A stretch of DNA of 64,000 nt from Apostichopus japonicus. Its lineage: Eukaryota; Echinodermata; Holothuroidea; Aspidochirotida; Stichopodidae. Under the pieces are notes generated by a model, which worked only from the letters and a program-made list of their open reading frames with translations, was not told the origin of the DNA and ran no database searches. The position numbers and the translations under genes were made by a program. Below are positions 40,501-53,640 of this stretch, piece by piece. Position 1 is the first letter of the stretch, and each line of letters begins with the position of its first letter. Location: the NCBI RefSeq assembly GCF_037975245.1, contig NC_092572.1, forward strand, positions 27,261,989 to 27,325,988, in the 5' to 3' direction.

Positions 40501-42061
40501 AAGTATATAAATTTTTCACCAGAACCATGCACCATGGAATCGTTACATTTCTGGTTCGAAGTAGGTGCGATTCAGATTGTATGGTCACACATTTGGAGGA
40601 AACATTAATTTTAGCCAATCGTAGAATATGCAATGCCGAATGAAAAGTGACATTGTCTTTTTGTATGTGCCTGAAACATTTCATACATTCAATGAATGTG
40701 AATTTTCTGTTTCCTGAACACTAACAATCTATTAATTATATTATGTACCTGTTCATCGGCAGATGGTGTGTCAGGTGAGTTTTTCTTTTACATTTGTCAA
40801 AAAGCTATGGAAAATATGCACGTATTTAGATGATTACAAATTTGACTGCTTGAGTGTTTTGTTTTTATGTTTCCCCATTTATTTTATTAAATTTAACAAA
40901 TATCTATCAGGAATTCACATGTATAATGTTACAAGGTTGACACGTCAGATTGTTTACCATGAATAATAGTTCTGATAGAAGTATATAATTTTGTTATCCA
41001 AACAATGCACCATGATATTGTTGCATGATATTGTTACATTTCTGGTTTGAAATAGGTGTGATTTAGATTGTATGGTCACACATTTGGAGGAAACATTAAT
41101 CTAAGCCAATCATAGTATATGCAATGCCAAGAGAGAAACGTGACATTGTTTCTTTGTATGTGCCTGAAACATTCATACATTCAATGAATGTGAATGTTCT
41201 GTTACCTGAACACTGACACTATTAATTAATTATATTCAGCGGCAGATGATGGGCCATGTGAGTATTGTTTACATTTGTCAAAGAGCTATGGAAAATATGC
41301 ACGTATTTAGATGATTGCAAATTTCACTGTTTGAGTAGTTTTCATGTAGTTTTCATGTTGAACCATTTTCTATATGGCCAAGGGAAGCTGTAAACTCTCC
41401 AAAATGATATCTTACATTCATTATTCTTATTAGCCATTCGCAATATGAGTTTTGATTTAGACTACATAACAATACATTTTATGAAAATATGAGAATCATA
41501 GCTACTTTTTCCACATCAAATGTATTTTTTAATTTTTACCTGCTGATAAAAAAGCAGTCCAATAACAAATAGGCAGTATTGCATTATGTTTGATAACACT
41601 AATTACAACATCACATCATGTTGGTACTCACTAATATCCTAAAATGCTATTACATTTGACAAATATCTATAGGAAATACACATGTATAATGTTATACGGT
41701 TGACCCTTCAGATTGTCTAACTTGAATAATATTCCTGAAGAAGTATATAAATTTGTCATCAAACCATGCACCATGGAATTGTTACATTTCTGGTTTGAAG
41801 TAGGTGCGATTCAGATTGTATGGTCACACATTTGGAGAAACATTAATTTTATGAAAATATGAGAATCATAGCTACTTTTTCCACATCAAATGTATTTTTT
41901 AATTTTTACCTGCTGATAAAAAAGCAGTCCAATAACAAATAGGCAGTATTGCATTATGTTTGATAACACTAATTACAACATCATATCATGTTGGTACTCA
42001 CTAATATCCTAAAATGCTATTACATTTGACAAATATCTATAGGAAATACACATGTATAATG
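37523..42061 (+). repeat. Higher-order repeat copy 3 (4,539 bp)
   Basis: It has one extra module of about 1,136 bp bearing a second B exon (E, C, B, B, D-variant). It carries private variants shared with copy 5: T8-G-T7-GAC after the C donor near 38501, gaatatgaatg near 40053 and atatctaacattc near 40167. Confidence 0.9.
41246..41257 (+). CDS. Micro-exon D variant
   Basis: ATG ATG GGC CAT (MMGH): one base from class D (K to M). Splice signals unchanged. The surrounding monomer is otherwise nearly identical to its neighbours. Confidence 0.5.
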
Positions 42062-45000
42062 TTATACGGTTGACCCTTCAGATTGTCTAACTTGAATAAT
42101 ATTCCTTATAGAAGTATATAAATTTGTCATCAAAACTTTGCACCATGGTATTATTAAATTTCTGGTTTGAAATAGGTATGATTTAGATTGTATGGTCACA
42201 CATTTGCAGGCTACATTAATGTAAGCCAATCGTAGTATATTCAATGACAAGAGAGAAACGTGACAATGTTCTTTATATGTGCCTGAAACATTTCATGCAT
42301 TCAATTTATGTGAATTTTCTGTTTCCTGAACATTGACACTCTTTTATTTAATTATGTTCATGTTTATCGGCAGCTAGCGATACTTGTGAGTATTTTTCAC
42401 ATTTGTCAAATAGCTATGGTAGATATGCACGTATTTAGATGATTACAAATTTGACTGCTTGATTTTTTTTAGGTTGAAATATATTCTTTATGGCAAAGGG
42501 CCTGTACACTTTTCAAAATTATATTTTACATTTTATATTCCTATTAGCCATTCACAATATGAGTTTAATTAAACTACATAACAATAAAGAAAATATGAGA
42601 ATCATAGCTAGCATTTTTACATCAGATTTATATTTTATTTTATCTGCTGATATAAAGAGCAGTCTAATAACTTTTAAGCAGTATTGCATTATGTTGGTTC
42701 TCAATAAGTTCCTGAAATGTTATTACATTTGACAAATATCTATCAGGAATTCACATGTATAATGTGAATTTAATGTCATCAAAACCATGCACCATGGAAT
42801 TGTTACATTTCTGGTTTGAAGTAGGTGCGATTCAGATTGTATGGTCACACATTTGGAAGAAACATTAATTTTAGCCAATCGTAGTATATGCAATGCCGAA
42901 TGGAAAGTGACATTGTCTCTTTGTATGTGCCTGAAACATTTCATACATTCAGTGAATGTGAATTTTCTGTTTCCTGAACACTAACACTCTATTAATTATA
43001 TTATGTACATGTTCATCGGCAGGTTATATGTCATGTGAGTTTTTTTTTTTTTTTTTACACTTGTCAAAAAGCTATGGAAAATATGCACGTATTTAGATGA
43101 TTACAAATTTGACTGCTTGAGTGTTTTGTTTTTATGTTTACCCATTTATTTTAATAAATTTAACAAATATCTATCAGGAATTCACATGTATAATGTTACA
43201 CGGTTGACACGTCAGATTGTTTACCATGAATAATAGTCCTGATAGAAGTATATAATTTTGTTATCCAAACCATGCACCATGATATTGTTGCATGATATTG
43301 TTACATTTCTGGTTTGAAATAGGTGTGATTTAGATTGTATGGTCACACATTTGGAGGAAACATTAATCTAAGCCAATCATAGTATATGCAATGCCAAGAG
43401 AGAAACGTGACATTGTTTCTTTGTATGTGCCTGAAACATTCATACATTCAATGAATGTGAATGTTCTGTTACCTGAACACTGACACTATTAAATTTCACT
43501 GTTTGAGTAGTTTTCATGTTGAACCATTTTCTATATGGCCAAGGGAACCTGTAAACTCTCCAAAATGATATCTTACATTCATTATTCTTATTAGCCATTC
43601 GCAATATGAGTTTTGATTTAGACTACATAACAATAAATTTTATGAAAATATGAGAATCATAGCTACTTTTTCCACAACAAATGTTTTTTTAAATGTTTAC
43701 CTGCTGATAAAAAAGCAGTCCAATAACAAATAGGCAGTATTGCATTGTGTTTGTTCGCACTAATTACAACATCATATCATGTTGGTTCTCACTAATTTCC
43801 TAAATTGATATTACATTTGACAAATATCTATAGGAAATAAACATGTATATTGTTATACGGTTGACCTTTCAGATTGTCTAACTTGAATATTATTCCTGAT
43901 AGAAGTATATAAATTTGTCACCAGAACCATGCACCATGGAATCGTTACATTTCTGGTTCGAAGTAGGTGCGATTCAGATTGTATGGTCACACATTTGGAG
44001 GAAACATTAATTTTAGCCAATCGTAGAATATGCAATGCCGAATGAAAAGTGACATTGTCTTTTTGTATGTGCCTGAAACATTTCATACATTCAATGAATG
44101 TGAATTTTCTGTTTCCTGAACACTAACAATCTATTAATTATATTATGTACCTGTTCATCGGCAGATGGTGTGTCAGGTGAGTTTTTCTTTTACATTTGTC
44201 AAAAAGCTATGGAAAATATGCACGTATTTAGATGATTACAAATTTGACTGCTTGAGTGTTTTGTTTTAATGTTTACCCATTTATTTTATTAAATTTAACA
44301 AATATCTATCAGGAATTCACATGTATAATGTTACAAGGTTGACACGTCAGATTGTTTACCATGAATAATAGTTCTGATAGAAGTATATAATTTTGTTATC
44401 CAAACAATGCACCATGATATTGTTGCATGATATTGTTACATTTCTGGTTTGAAATAGGTGTGATTTAGATTGTATGGTCACACATTTGGAGGAAACATTA
44501 ATCTAAGCCAATCATAGTATATGCAATGCCAAGAGAGAAACGTGACATTGTTTCTTTGTATGTGCCTGAAACAATTCATACATTCAATGAATGTGAATGT
44601 TCTGTTACCTGAACACTGACACTATTAAATTTCACTGTTTGAGTAGTTTTCATGTTGAACCATTTTCTATATGGCCAAGGGAACCTGTAAACTCTCCAAA
44701 ATGATATCTTACATTCATTATTCTTATTAGCCATTCGCAATATGAGTTTTGATTTAGACTACATAACAATAAATTTTATGAAAATATGAGAATCATAGCT
44801 ACTTTTTCCACAACAAATGTATTTTTTAATTTTTACCTGCTGATAAAAAAGCAGTTCAATAACAAATAGGCAGTATTGCATTGTGTTTGTTCGCACTAAT
44901 TACAACATCATATCATATTGGTTCTTACTAATTTCCTAAATTGATATTACATTTGACAAATATCTATAGGAAATAAACATGTATATTGTTATACGGTTGA

Positions 45001-46230
45001 CCTTTCAGATTGTCTAACTTGAATATTATTCCTGATAGAAGTATATAAATTTGTCACCAGAACCATGCACCATGGAATTGTTACATTTCTGGTTCGAAGT
45101 AGGTGCGATTCAGATTGTATGGTCACACATTTGGAGGAAACATTAATTTTAGCCAATCGTAGAATATGCAATGCCGAATGAAAAGTGACATTGTCTTTTT
45201 GTATGTGCCTGAAACATTTCATACATTCAATGAATGTGAATTTTCTGTTTCCTGAACACTAACAATCTATTAATTATATTATGTACCTGTTCATCGGCAG
45301 ATGGTGTGTCAGGTGAGTTTTTCTTTTACATTTGTCAAAAAGCTATGGAAAATATGCACGTATTTAGATGATTACAAATTTGACTGCTTGAGTGTTTTGT
45401 TTTAATGTTTACCCATTTATTTTATTAAATTTAACAAATATCTATCAGGAATTCACATGTATAATGTTACAAGGTTGACACGTCAGATTGTTTACCATGA
45501 ATAATAGTTCTGATAGAAGTATATAATTTTGTTATCCAAACAATGCACCATGATATTGTTGCATGATATTGTTACATTTCTGGTTTGAAATAGGTGTGAT
45601 TTAGATTGTATGGTCACACATTTGGAGGAAACATTAATCTAAGCCAATCATAGTATATGCAATGCCAAGAGAGAAACGTGACATTGTTTCTTTGTATGTG
45701 CCTGAAACAATTCATACATTCAATGAATGTGAATGTTCTGTTACCTGAACACTGACACTATTAATTAATTATATTCAGCGGCAGATGAAGGGCCATGTGA
45801 GTATTGTTTACATTTGTCAAAGAGCTATGGAAAATATGCACGTATTTAGATGATTGCAAATTTCACTGTTTGAGTAGTTTTCATGTAGTTTTCATGTTGA
45901 ACCATTTTCTATATGGCCAAGGGAACCTGTAAACTCTCCAAAATGATATCTTACATTCATTATTCTTATTAGCCATTCGCAATATGAGTTTTGATTTAGA
46001 CTACATAACAATACATTTTATGAAAATATGAGAATCATAGCTACTTTTTCCACATCAAATGTATTTTTTAATTTTTACCTGCTGATAAAAAAGCAGTCCA
46101 ATAACAAATAGGCAGTATTGCATTATGTTTGATAACACTAATTACAACATCATATCATGTTGGTACTCACTAATATCCTAAAATGCTATTACATTTGACA
46201 AATATCTATAGGAAATACACATGTATAATG
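42062..46230 (+). repeat. Higher-order repeat copy 4 (4,169 bp)
   Basis: E, C-variant, B, B, D. Shorter than copy 3 by 370 bp because one module is missing just before the next copy (around 46020-46200 compared with 41470-42060). Confidence 0.9.
43023..43034 (+). CDS. Micro-exon C variant
   Basis: GTT ATA TGT CAT (VICH), one base from class C at position 1, right next to the acceptor AG. The T-run after the donor is also longer here. Confidence 0.5.
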
Positions 46231-49200
46231 TTATACGGTTGACCCTTCAGATTGTCTAACTTGAATATTATTCCTTATAGAAGTATATAAATTTGTCATC
46301 AAAACTTTGCACCATGGTATTATTAAATTTCTGGTTTGAAATAGGTATGATTTAGATTGTATGGTCACACATTTGCAGGCTACATTAATGTAAGCCAATC
46401 GTAGTATATTCAATGACAAGAGAGAAACGTGACAATGTTCTTTATATGTGCCTGAAACATTTCATGCATTCAATTTATGTGAATTTTCTGTTTCCTGAAC
46501 ATTGACACTCTTTTATTTAATTATGTTCATGTTTATCGGCAGCTAGCGATACTTGTGAGTATTTTTCACATTTGTCAAATAGCTATGGTAGATATGCACG
46601 TATTTAGATGATTACAAATTTGACTGCTTGATTTTTTTTAGGTTGAAATATATTCTTTATGGCAAAGGGCCTGTACACTTTTCAAAATTATATTTTACAT
46701 TTTATATTCCTATTAGCCATTCACAATATGAGTTTAATTAAACTACATAACAATAAAGAAAATATGAGAATCATAGCTAGCATTTTTACATCAGATTTAT
46801 ATTTTATTTTATCTGCTGATATAAAGAGCAGTCTAATAACTTATAAGCAGTATTGCATTATGTTGGTTCTCAATAAGTTCCTGAAATGTTATTACATTTG
46901 ACAAATATCTATCAGGAATTCACATGTATAATGTGAATTTAATGTCATCAAAACCATGCACCATGGAATTGTTACATTTCTGGTTTGAAGTAGGTGCGAT
47001 TCAGATTGTATGGTCACACATTTGGAAGAAACATTAATTTTAGCCAATCGTAGTATATGCAATGCCGAATGGAAAGTGACATTGTCTCTTTGTATGTGCC
47101 TGAAACATTTCATACATTCAGTGAATGTGAATTTTCTGTTTCCTGAACACTAACACTCTATTAATTATATTATGTACATGTTCATCGGCAGATTATATGT
47201 CATGTGAGTTTTTTTTGTTTTTTTGACATTTGTCAAAAAGCTATGGAAAATATGCACGTATTTAGATGATTACAAATTTGACTGCTTGAGTGTTTTGTTT
47301 TTATGTTTACCCATTTATTTTAATAAATTTAACAAATATCTATCAGGAATTCACATGTATAATGTTACACGGTTGACACGTCAGATTGTTTACCATGAAT
47401 AATAGTCCTGATAGAAGTATATAATTTTGTTATCCAAACCATGCACCATGATATTGTTGCATGATATTGTTACATTTCTGGTTTGAAATAGGTGTGATTT
47501 AGATTGTATGGTCACACATTTGGAGGAAACATTAATCTAAGCCAATCATAGTATATGCAATGCCAAGAGAGAAACGTGACATTGTTTCTTTGTATGTGCC
47601 TGAAACAATTCATACATTCAATGAATGTGAATGTTCTGTTACCTGAACACTGACACTATTAAATTTCACTGTTTGAGTAGTTTTCATGTTGAACCATTTT
47701 CTATATGGCCAAGGGAACCTGTAAACTCTCCAAAATGATATCTTACATTCATTATTCTTATTAGCCATTCGCAATATGAGTTTTGATTTAGACTACATAA
47801 CAATAAATTTTATGAAAATATGAGAATCATAGCTACTTTTTCCACAACAAATGTTTTTTTAAATGTTTACCTGCTGATAAAAAAGCAGTCCAATAACAAA
47901 TAGGCAGTATTGCATTGTGTTTGTTCGCACTAATTACAACATCATATCATGTTGGTTCTCACTAATTTCCTAAATTGATATTACATTTGACAAATATCTA
48001 TAGGAAATAAACATGTATATTGTTATACGGTTGACCTTTCAGATTGTCTAACTTGAATATTATTCCTGATAGAAGTATATAAATTTGTCACCAGAACCAT
48101 GCACCATGGAATCGTTACATTTCTGGTTCGAAGTAGGTGCGATTCAGATTGTATGGTCACACATTTGGAGGAAACATTAATTTTAGCCAATCGTAGAATA
48201 TGCAATGCCGAATGAAAAGTGACATTGTCTTTTTGTATGTGCCTGAAACATTTCATACATTCAATGAATGTGAATTTTCTGTTTCCTGAACACTAACAAT
48301 CTATTAATTATATTATGTACCTGTTCATCGGCAGATGGTGTGTCAGGTGAGTTTTTCTTTTACATTTGTCAAAAAGCTATGGAAAATATGCACGTATTTA
48401 GATGATTACAAATTTGACTGCTTGAGTGTTTTGTTTTAATGTTTACCCATTTATTTTATTAAATTTAACAAATATCTATCAGGAATTCACATGTATAATG
48501 TTACAAGGTTGACACGTCAGATTGTTTACCATGAATAATAGTTCTGATAGAAGTATATAATTTTGTTATCCAAACAATGCACCATGATATTGTTGCATGA
48601 TATTGTTACATTTCTGGTTTGAAATAGGTGTGATTTAGATTGTATGGTCACACATTTGGAGGAAACATTAATCTAAGCCAATCATAGTATATGCAATGCC
48701 AAGAGAGAAACGTGACATTGTTTCTTTGTATGTGCCTGAAACAATTCATACATTCAATGAATATGAATGTTCTGTTACCTGAACACTGACACTATTAAAT
48801 TTCACTGTTTGAGTAGTTTTCATGTTGAACCATTTTCTATATGGCCAAGGGAACCTGTAAACTCTCCAAAATGATATCTAACATTCATTATTCTTATTAG
48901 CCATTCGCAATATGAGTTTTGATTTAGACTACATAACAATAAATTTTATGAAAATATGAGAATCATAGCTACTTTTTCCACAACAAATGTATTTTTTAAT
49001 TTTTACCTGCTGATAAAAAAGCAGTTCAATAACAAATAGGCAGTATTGCATTGTGTTTGTTCACACTAATTACAACATCATATCATGTTGGTTCTCACTA
49101 ATTTCCTAAATTGATATTACATTTGACAAATATCTATAGGAAATAAACATGTATATTGTTATACGGTTGACCTTTCAGATTGTCTAACTTGAATATTATT

Positions 49201-50770
49201 CCTGATAGAAGTATATAAATTTGTCACCAGAACCATGCACCATGGAATCGTTACATTTCTGGTTCGAAGTAGGTGCGATTCAGATTGTATGGTCACACAT
49301 TTGGAGGAAACATTAATTTTAGCCAATCGTAGAATATGCAATGCCGAATGAAAAGTGACATTGTCTTTTTGTATGTGCCTGAAACATTTCATACATTCAA
49401 TGAATGTGAATTTTCTGTTTCCTGAACACTAACAATCTATTAATTATATTATGTACCTGTTCATCGGCAGATGGTGTGTCAGGTGAGTTTTTCTTTTACA
49501 TTTGTCAAAAAGCTATGGAAAATATGCACGTATTTAGATGATTACAAATTTGACTGCTTGAGTGTTTTGTTTTTATGTTTCCCCATTTATTTTATTAAAT
49601 TTAACAAATATCTATCAGGAATTCACATGTATAATGTTACAAGGTTGACACGTCAGATTGTTTACCATGAATAATAGTTCTGATAGAAGTATATAATTTT
49701 GTTATCCAAACAATGCACCATGATATTGTTGCATGATATTGTTACATTTCTGGTTTGAAATAGGTGTGATTTAGATTGTATGGTCACACATTTGGAGGAA
49801 ACATTAATCTAAGCCAATCATAGTATATGCAATGCCAAGAGAGAAACGTGACATTGTTTCTTTGTATGTGCCTGAAACAATTCATACATTCAATGAATGT
49901 GAATGTTCTGTTACCTGAACACTGACACTATTAATTAATTATATTCAGCGGCAGATGAAGGGCCATGTGAGTATTGTTTACATTTGTCAAAGAGCTATGG
50001 AAAATATGCACGTATTTAGATGATTGCAAATTTCACTGTTTGAGTAGTTTTCATGTAGTTTTCATGTTGAACCATTTTCTATATGGCCAAGGGAACCTGT
50101 AAACTCTCCAAAATGATATCTTACATTCATTATTCTTATTAGCCATTCGCAATATGAGTTTTGATTTAGACTATATAACAATACATTTTATGAAAATATG
50201 AGAATCATAGCTACTTTTTCCACATCAAATGTATTTTTTAATTTTTACCTGCTGATAAAAAAGCAGTCCAATAACAAATAGGCAGTATTGCATTATGTTT
50301 GATAACACTAATTACAACATCACATCATGTTGGTACTCACTAATATCCTAAAATGCTATTACATTTGACAAATATCTATAGGAAATACACATGTATAATG
50401 TTATACGGTTGACCCTTCAGATTGTCTAACTTGAATAATATTCCTGAAGAAGTATATAAATTTGTCATCAAACCATGCACCATGGAATTGTTACATTTCT
50501 GGTTTGAAGTAGGTGCGATTCAGATTGTATGGTCACACATTTGGAGAAACATTAATTTTATGAAAATATGAGAATCATAGCTACTTTTTCCACATCAAAT
50601 GTATTTTTTAATTTTTACCTGCTGATAAAAAAGCAGTCCAATAACAAATAGGCAGTATTGCATTATGTTTGATAACACTAATTACAACATCATATCATGT
50701 TGGTACTCACTAATATCCTAAAATGCTATTACATTTGACAAATATCTATAGGAAATACACATGTATAATG
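46231..50770 (+). repeat. Higher-order repeat copy 5 (4,540 bp)
   Basis: E, C, B, B, D. It matches copy 3 at an offset of 8,708 bp, with the same private variants (47211, 48762, 48874), so a block of about 4-8.7 kb was duplicated after the units had diverged. Confidence 0.9.
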
Positions 50771-52661
50771 TTATACGGTTGACCCTTCAGATTGTCTAAC
50801 TTGAATAATATTCCTTATAGAAGTATATAAATTTGTCATCAAAACTTTGCACCATGGTATTATTAAATTTCTGGTTTGAAATAGGTATGATTTAGATTGT
50901 ATGGTCACACATTTGCAGGCTACATTAATGTAAGCCAATCGTAGTATATTCAATGACAAGAGAGAAACGTGACAATGTTCTTTATATGTGCCTGAAACAT
51001 TTCATGCATTCAATTTATGTGAATTTTCTGTTTCCTGAACATTGACACTCTTTTATTTAATTATGTTCATGTTTATCGGCAGCTAGCGATACTTGTGAGT
51101 ATTTTTCACATTTGTCAAATAGCTATGGTAGATATGCACGTATTTAGATGATTACAAATTTGACTGCTTGATTTTTTTTAGGTTGAAATATATTCTTTAT
51201 GGCAAAGGGCCTGTACACTTTTCAAAATTATATTTTACATTTTATATTCCTATTAGCCATTCACAATATGAGTTTAATTAAACTACATAACAATAAAGAA
51301 AATATGAGAATCATAGCTAGCATTTTTACATCAGATTTATATTTTATTTTATCTGCTGATATAAAGAGCAGTCTAATAACTTATAAGCAGTATTGCATTA
51401 TGTTGGTTCTCAATAAGTTCCTGAAATGTTATTACATTTGACAAATATCTATCAGGAATTCACATGTATAATGTGAATTTAATGTCATCAAAACCATGCA
51501 CCATGGAATTGTTACATTTCTGGTTTGAAGTAGGTGCGATTCAGATTGTATGGTCACACATTTGGAAGAAACATTAATTTTAGCCAATCGTAGTATATGC
51601 AATGCCGAATGGAAAGTGACATTGTCTCTTTGTATGTGCCTGAAACATTTCATACATTCAGTGAATGTGAATTTTCTGTTTCCTGAACACTAACACTCTA
51701 TTAATTATATTATGTACATGTTCATCGGCAGATGGTGTGTCAGGTGAGTTTTTCTTTTACATTTGTCAAAAAGCTATGGAAAATATGCACGTATTTAGAT
51801 GATTACAAATTTGACTGCTTGAGTGTTTTGTTTTTATGTTTACCCATTTATTTTATTAAATTTAACAAATATCTATCAGGAATTCACATGTATAATGTTA
51901 CAAGGTTGACACGTCAGATTGTTTACCATGAATAATAGTTCTGATAGAAGTATATAATTTTGTTATCCAAACAATGCACCATGATATTGTTGCTTGATAT
52001 TGTTACATTTCTGGTTTGAAATAGGTGTGATTTAGATTGTATGGTCACACATTTGGAGGCAACATTAATCTAAGCCAATCATAGTATATGCAATGCCAAG
52101 AGAGAAACGTGACATTGTTTCTTTGTATGTGCCTGAAACAATTCATACATTCAATGAATGTGAATGTTCTGTTACCTGAACACTGACACTATTAATTAAT
52201 TATATTCAGCGGCAGATGAAGGGCCATGTGAGTATTGTTTACATTTGTCAAAGAGCTATGGAAAATATGCACGTATTTAGATGATTGCAAATTTCACTGT
52301 TTGAGTAGTTTTCATGTAGTTTTCATGTTGAACCATTTTCTATATGGCCAAGGGAACCTGTAAACTCTCCAAAATGATATCTTACATTCATTATTCTTAT
52401 TAGCCATTCGCAATATGAGTTTTGATTTAGACTACATAACAATACATTTTATGAAAATATGAGAATCATAGCTACTTTTTCCACATCAAATGTATTTTTT
52501 AATTTTTACCTGCTGATAAAAAAGCAGTCCAATAACAAATAGGCAGTATTGCATTATGTTTGATAACACTAATTACAACATCATATCATGTTGGTACTCA
52601 CTAATATCCTAAAATGCTATTACATTTGACAAATATCTATAGGAAATACACATGTATAATG
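50771..52661 (+). repeat. Higher-order repeat copy 6 (1,891 bp, contracted)
   Basis: E, B, D only. The left flank of a C monomer (51432-51731) runs directly into a B exon and its downstream intron. Length equals 3,401 minus a 1,140-bp step and a 370-bp step, as expected from unequal exchange with a crossover at or next to the micro-exon. Confidence 0.9.
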
Positions 52662-53356
52662 TTATACGGTTGACCCTTCAGATTGTCTAACTTGAATATT
52701 ATTCCTTATAGAAGTATATAAATTTGTCATCAAAACTTTGCACCATGGTATTATTAAATTTCTGGTTTGAAATAGGTATGATTTAGATTGTATGGTCACA
52801 CATTTGCAGGCTACATTAATGTAAGCCAATCGTAGTATATTCAATGACAAGAGAGAAACGTGACAATGTTCTTTATATGTGCCTGAAACATTTCATGCAT
52901 TCAATTTATGTGAATTTTCTGTTTCCTGAACATTGACACTCTTTTATTTAATTATGTTCATGTTTATCGGCAGCTAGCGATACTTGTGAGTATTTTTCAC
53001 ATTTGTCAAATAGCTATGGTAGATATGCACGTATTTAGATGATTACAAATTTGACTGCTTGATTTTTTTTAGGTTGAAATATATTCTTTATGGCAAAGGG
53101 CCTGTACACTTTTCAAAATTATATTTTACATTTTATATTCCTATTAGCCATTCACAATATGAGTTTAATTAAACTACATAACAAGAAAGAAAATATGTTC
53201 CTGAAACATTTCATACATCCAATGGATGTGAATTTTCTCCAAAAATTACACTTCTTCTTACACCTAATATTCTGATTTGTCACTCACAATATGAGTTTTG
53301 ATTGAAAGTACATAACAGTGAAGAAAATATGAGAATCATAGCTACCTTTTCCACAT
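52662..53356 (+). repeat. Higher-order repeat copy 7 (partial)
   Basis: Contains exon E at 52974. It breaks off in rearranged monomer sequence at about 53190 and then reaches the cacat of the Harbinger target site. Confidence 0.85.
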
Positions 53357-53359
53357 CAG

Positions 53360-53525
53360 GGCCCCGTTCCACAAAGAGTTACGCTTGATCTTAAGTTTGA
53401 TCGATCGTGCGTAAGTCAGCTGATCAAGCGTAAGTTTGATATCAAACTTATCTCCGTTCCACAAAGAAACTTACGCTTGATATCAAGCGTAAGTTCGATC
53501 CGATCATGCGTAACTTTAAGTAGTG
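53360..53525 (+). repeat. Harbinger copy 2 left terminal and subterminal repeats
   Basis: GATCAAGCGTAAGTTTGAT-type motifs repeated several times, partly as palindromes (CTTGATATCAAG near 53474), with an inner second GTTCCACAAAGAAACTTACG. Confidence 0.7.
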
Positions 53526-53640
53526 ATCCAGATCATTCGTAAGTATGATACTTTGCTATGGTAAGCAATTGATATACAATTTGTTTAGTTTCTTACTGTT
53601 TACATGTAATAAAATGTAAATTTTATATACTTGTGCACAA

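Larger units (their letters stand above)
26444..52985 (+). other. Thirty-two 12-nt putative micro-exons, right block
   Basis: Starts and classes: 26444 C, 26928 D, 27675 B, 28386 C, 29527 B, 31033 E, 31682 C, 32822 B, 33306 D, 34434 E, 35083 C, 36223 B, 36707 D, 37835 E, 38484 C, 39627 B, 40763 B, 41246 D-variant, 42374 E, 43023 C-variant, 44165 B, 45301 B, 45785 D, 46543 E, 47192 C, 48335 B, 49471 B, 49955 D, 51083 E, 51732 B, 52216 D, 52974 E. All have a CAG acceptor and GTGAGT donor. From 31033 onward the order follows E, C, B, (B), D. Class A is absent here. If all were joined in phase 0 they would add 4 residues each to a repetitive peptide. They could equally be alternatives of which few are used. 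Confidence 0.6.

Noticed and set aside
8832-51653. A minus-strand open frame of 60-110 codons recurring in most monomers (MKCFRHIQ... or MYEMFQAHT...)
   Set aside because: It recurs because the monomers are nearly identical. Starts and ends differ with indels, frames shift between copies, and there is no conserved domain or promoter. It is treated as a by-product of the repeat, though antisense transcripts would reopen the question.
27675-51935. A 67-codon + strand frame starting at the class B ATG and running through the donor, with a hydrophobic middle
   Set aside because: It depends on a T-run after the donor that varies from copy to copy and is absent in classes A, C, D and E in the same form. 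GTGAGT directly after 12 nt fits an intron better.
31149-53275. An 80-codon + strand frame starting MAKGLYTFQ in each higher-order repeat
   Set aside because: AT-rich, identical only because the units are recent copies, and truncated in the last copy. No coding signal beyond that.
53090-53275. Start of a gene next to Harbinger copy 2
   Set aside because: It is the recurrent array frame joined to rearranged monomer sequence.
9121-53356. CRISPR-like regularity (constant repeat with variable short cores)
   Set aside because: Repeats are about 745 bp, not 20-50 bp, the cores belong to a few classes, and the context is animal nuclear DNA with introns. There are no cas genes.
9121-53356. Simple satellite DNA with no function
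   Set aside because: Not excluded, but the fixed 12-nt spacing between conserved acceptor and donor, the branch-like sites and the codon-like variation are not explained by plain satellite turnover.
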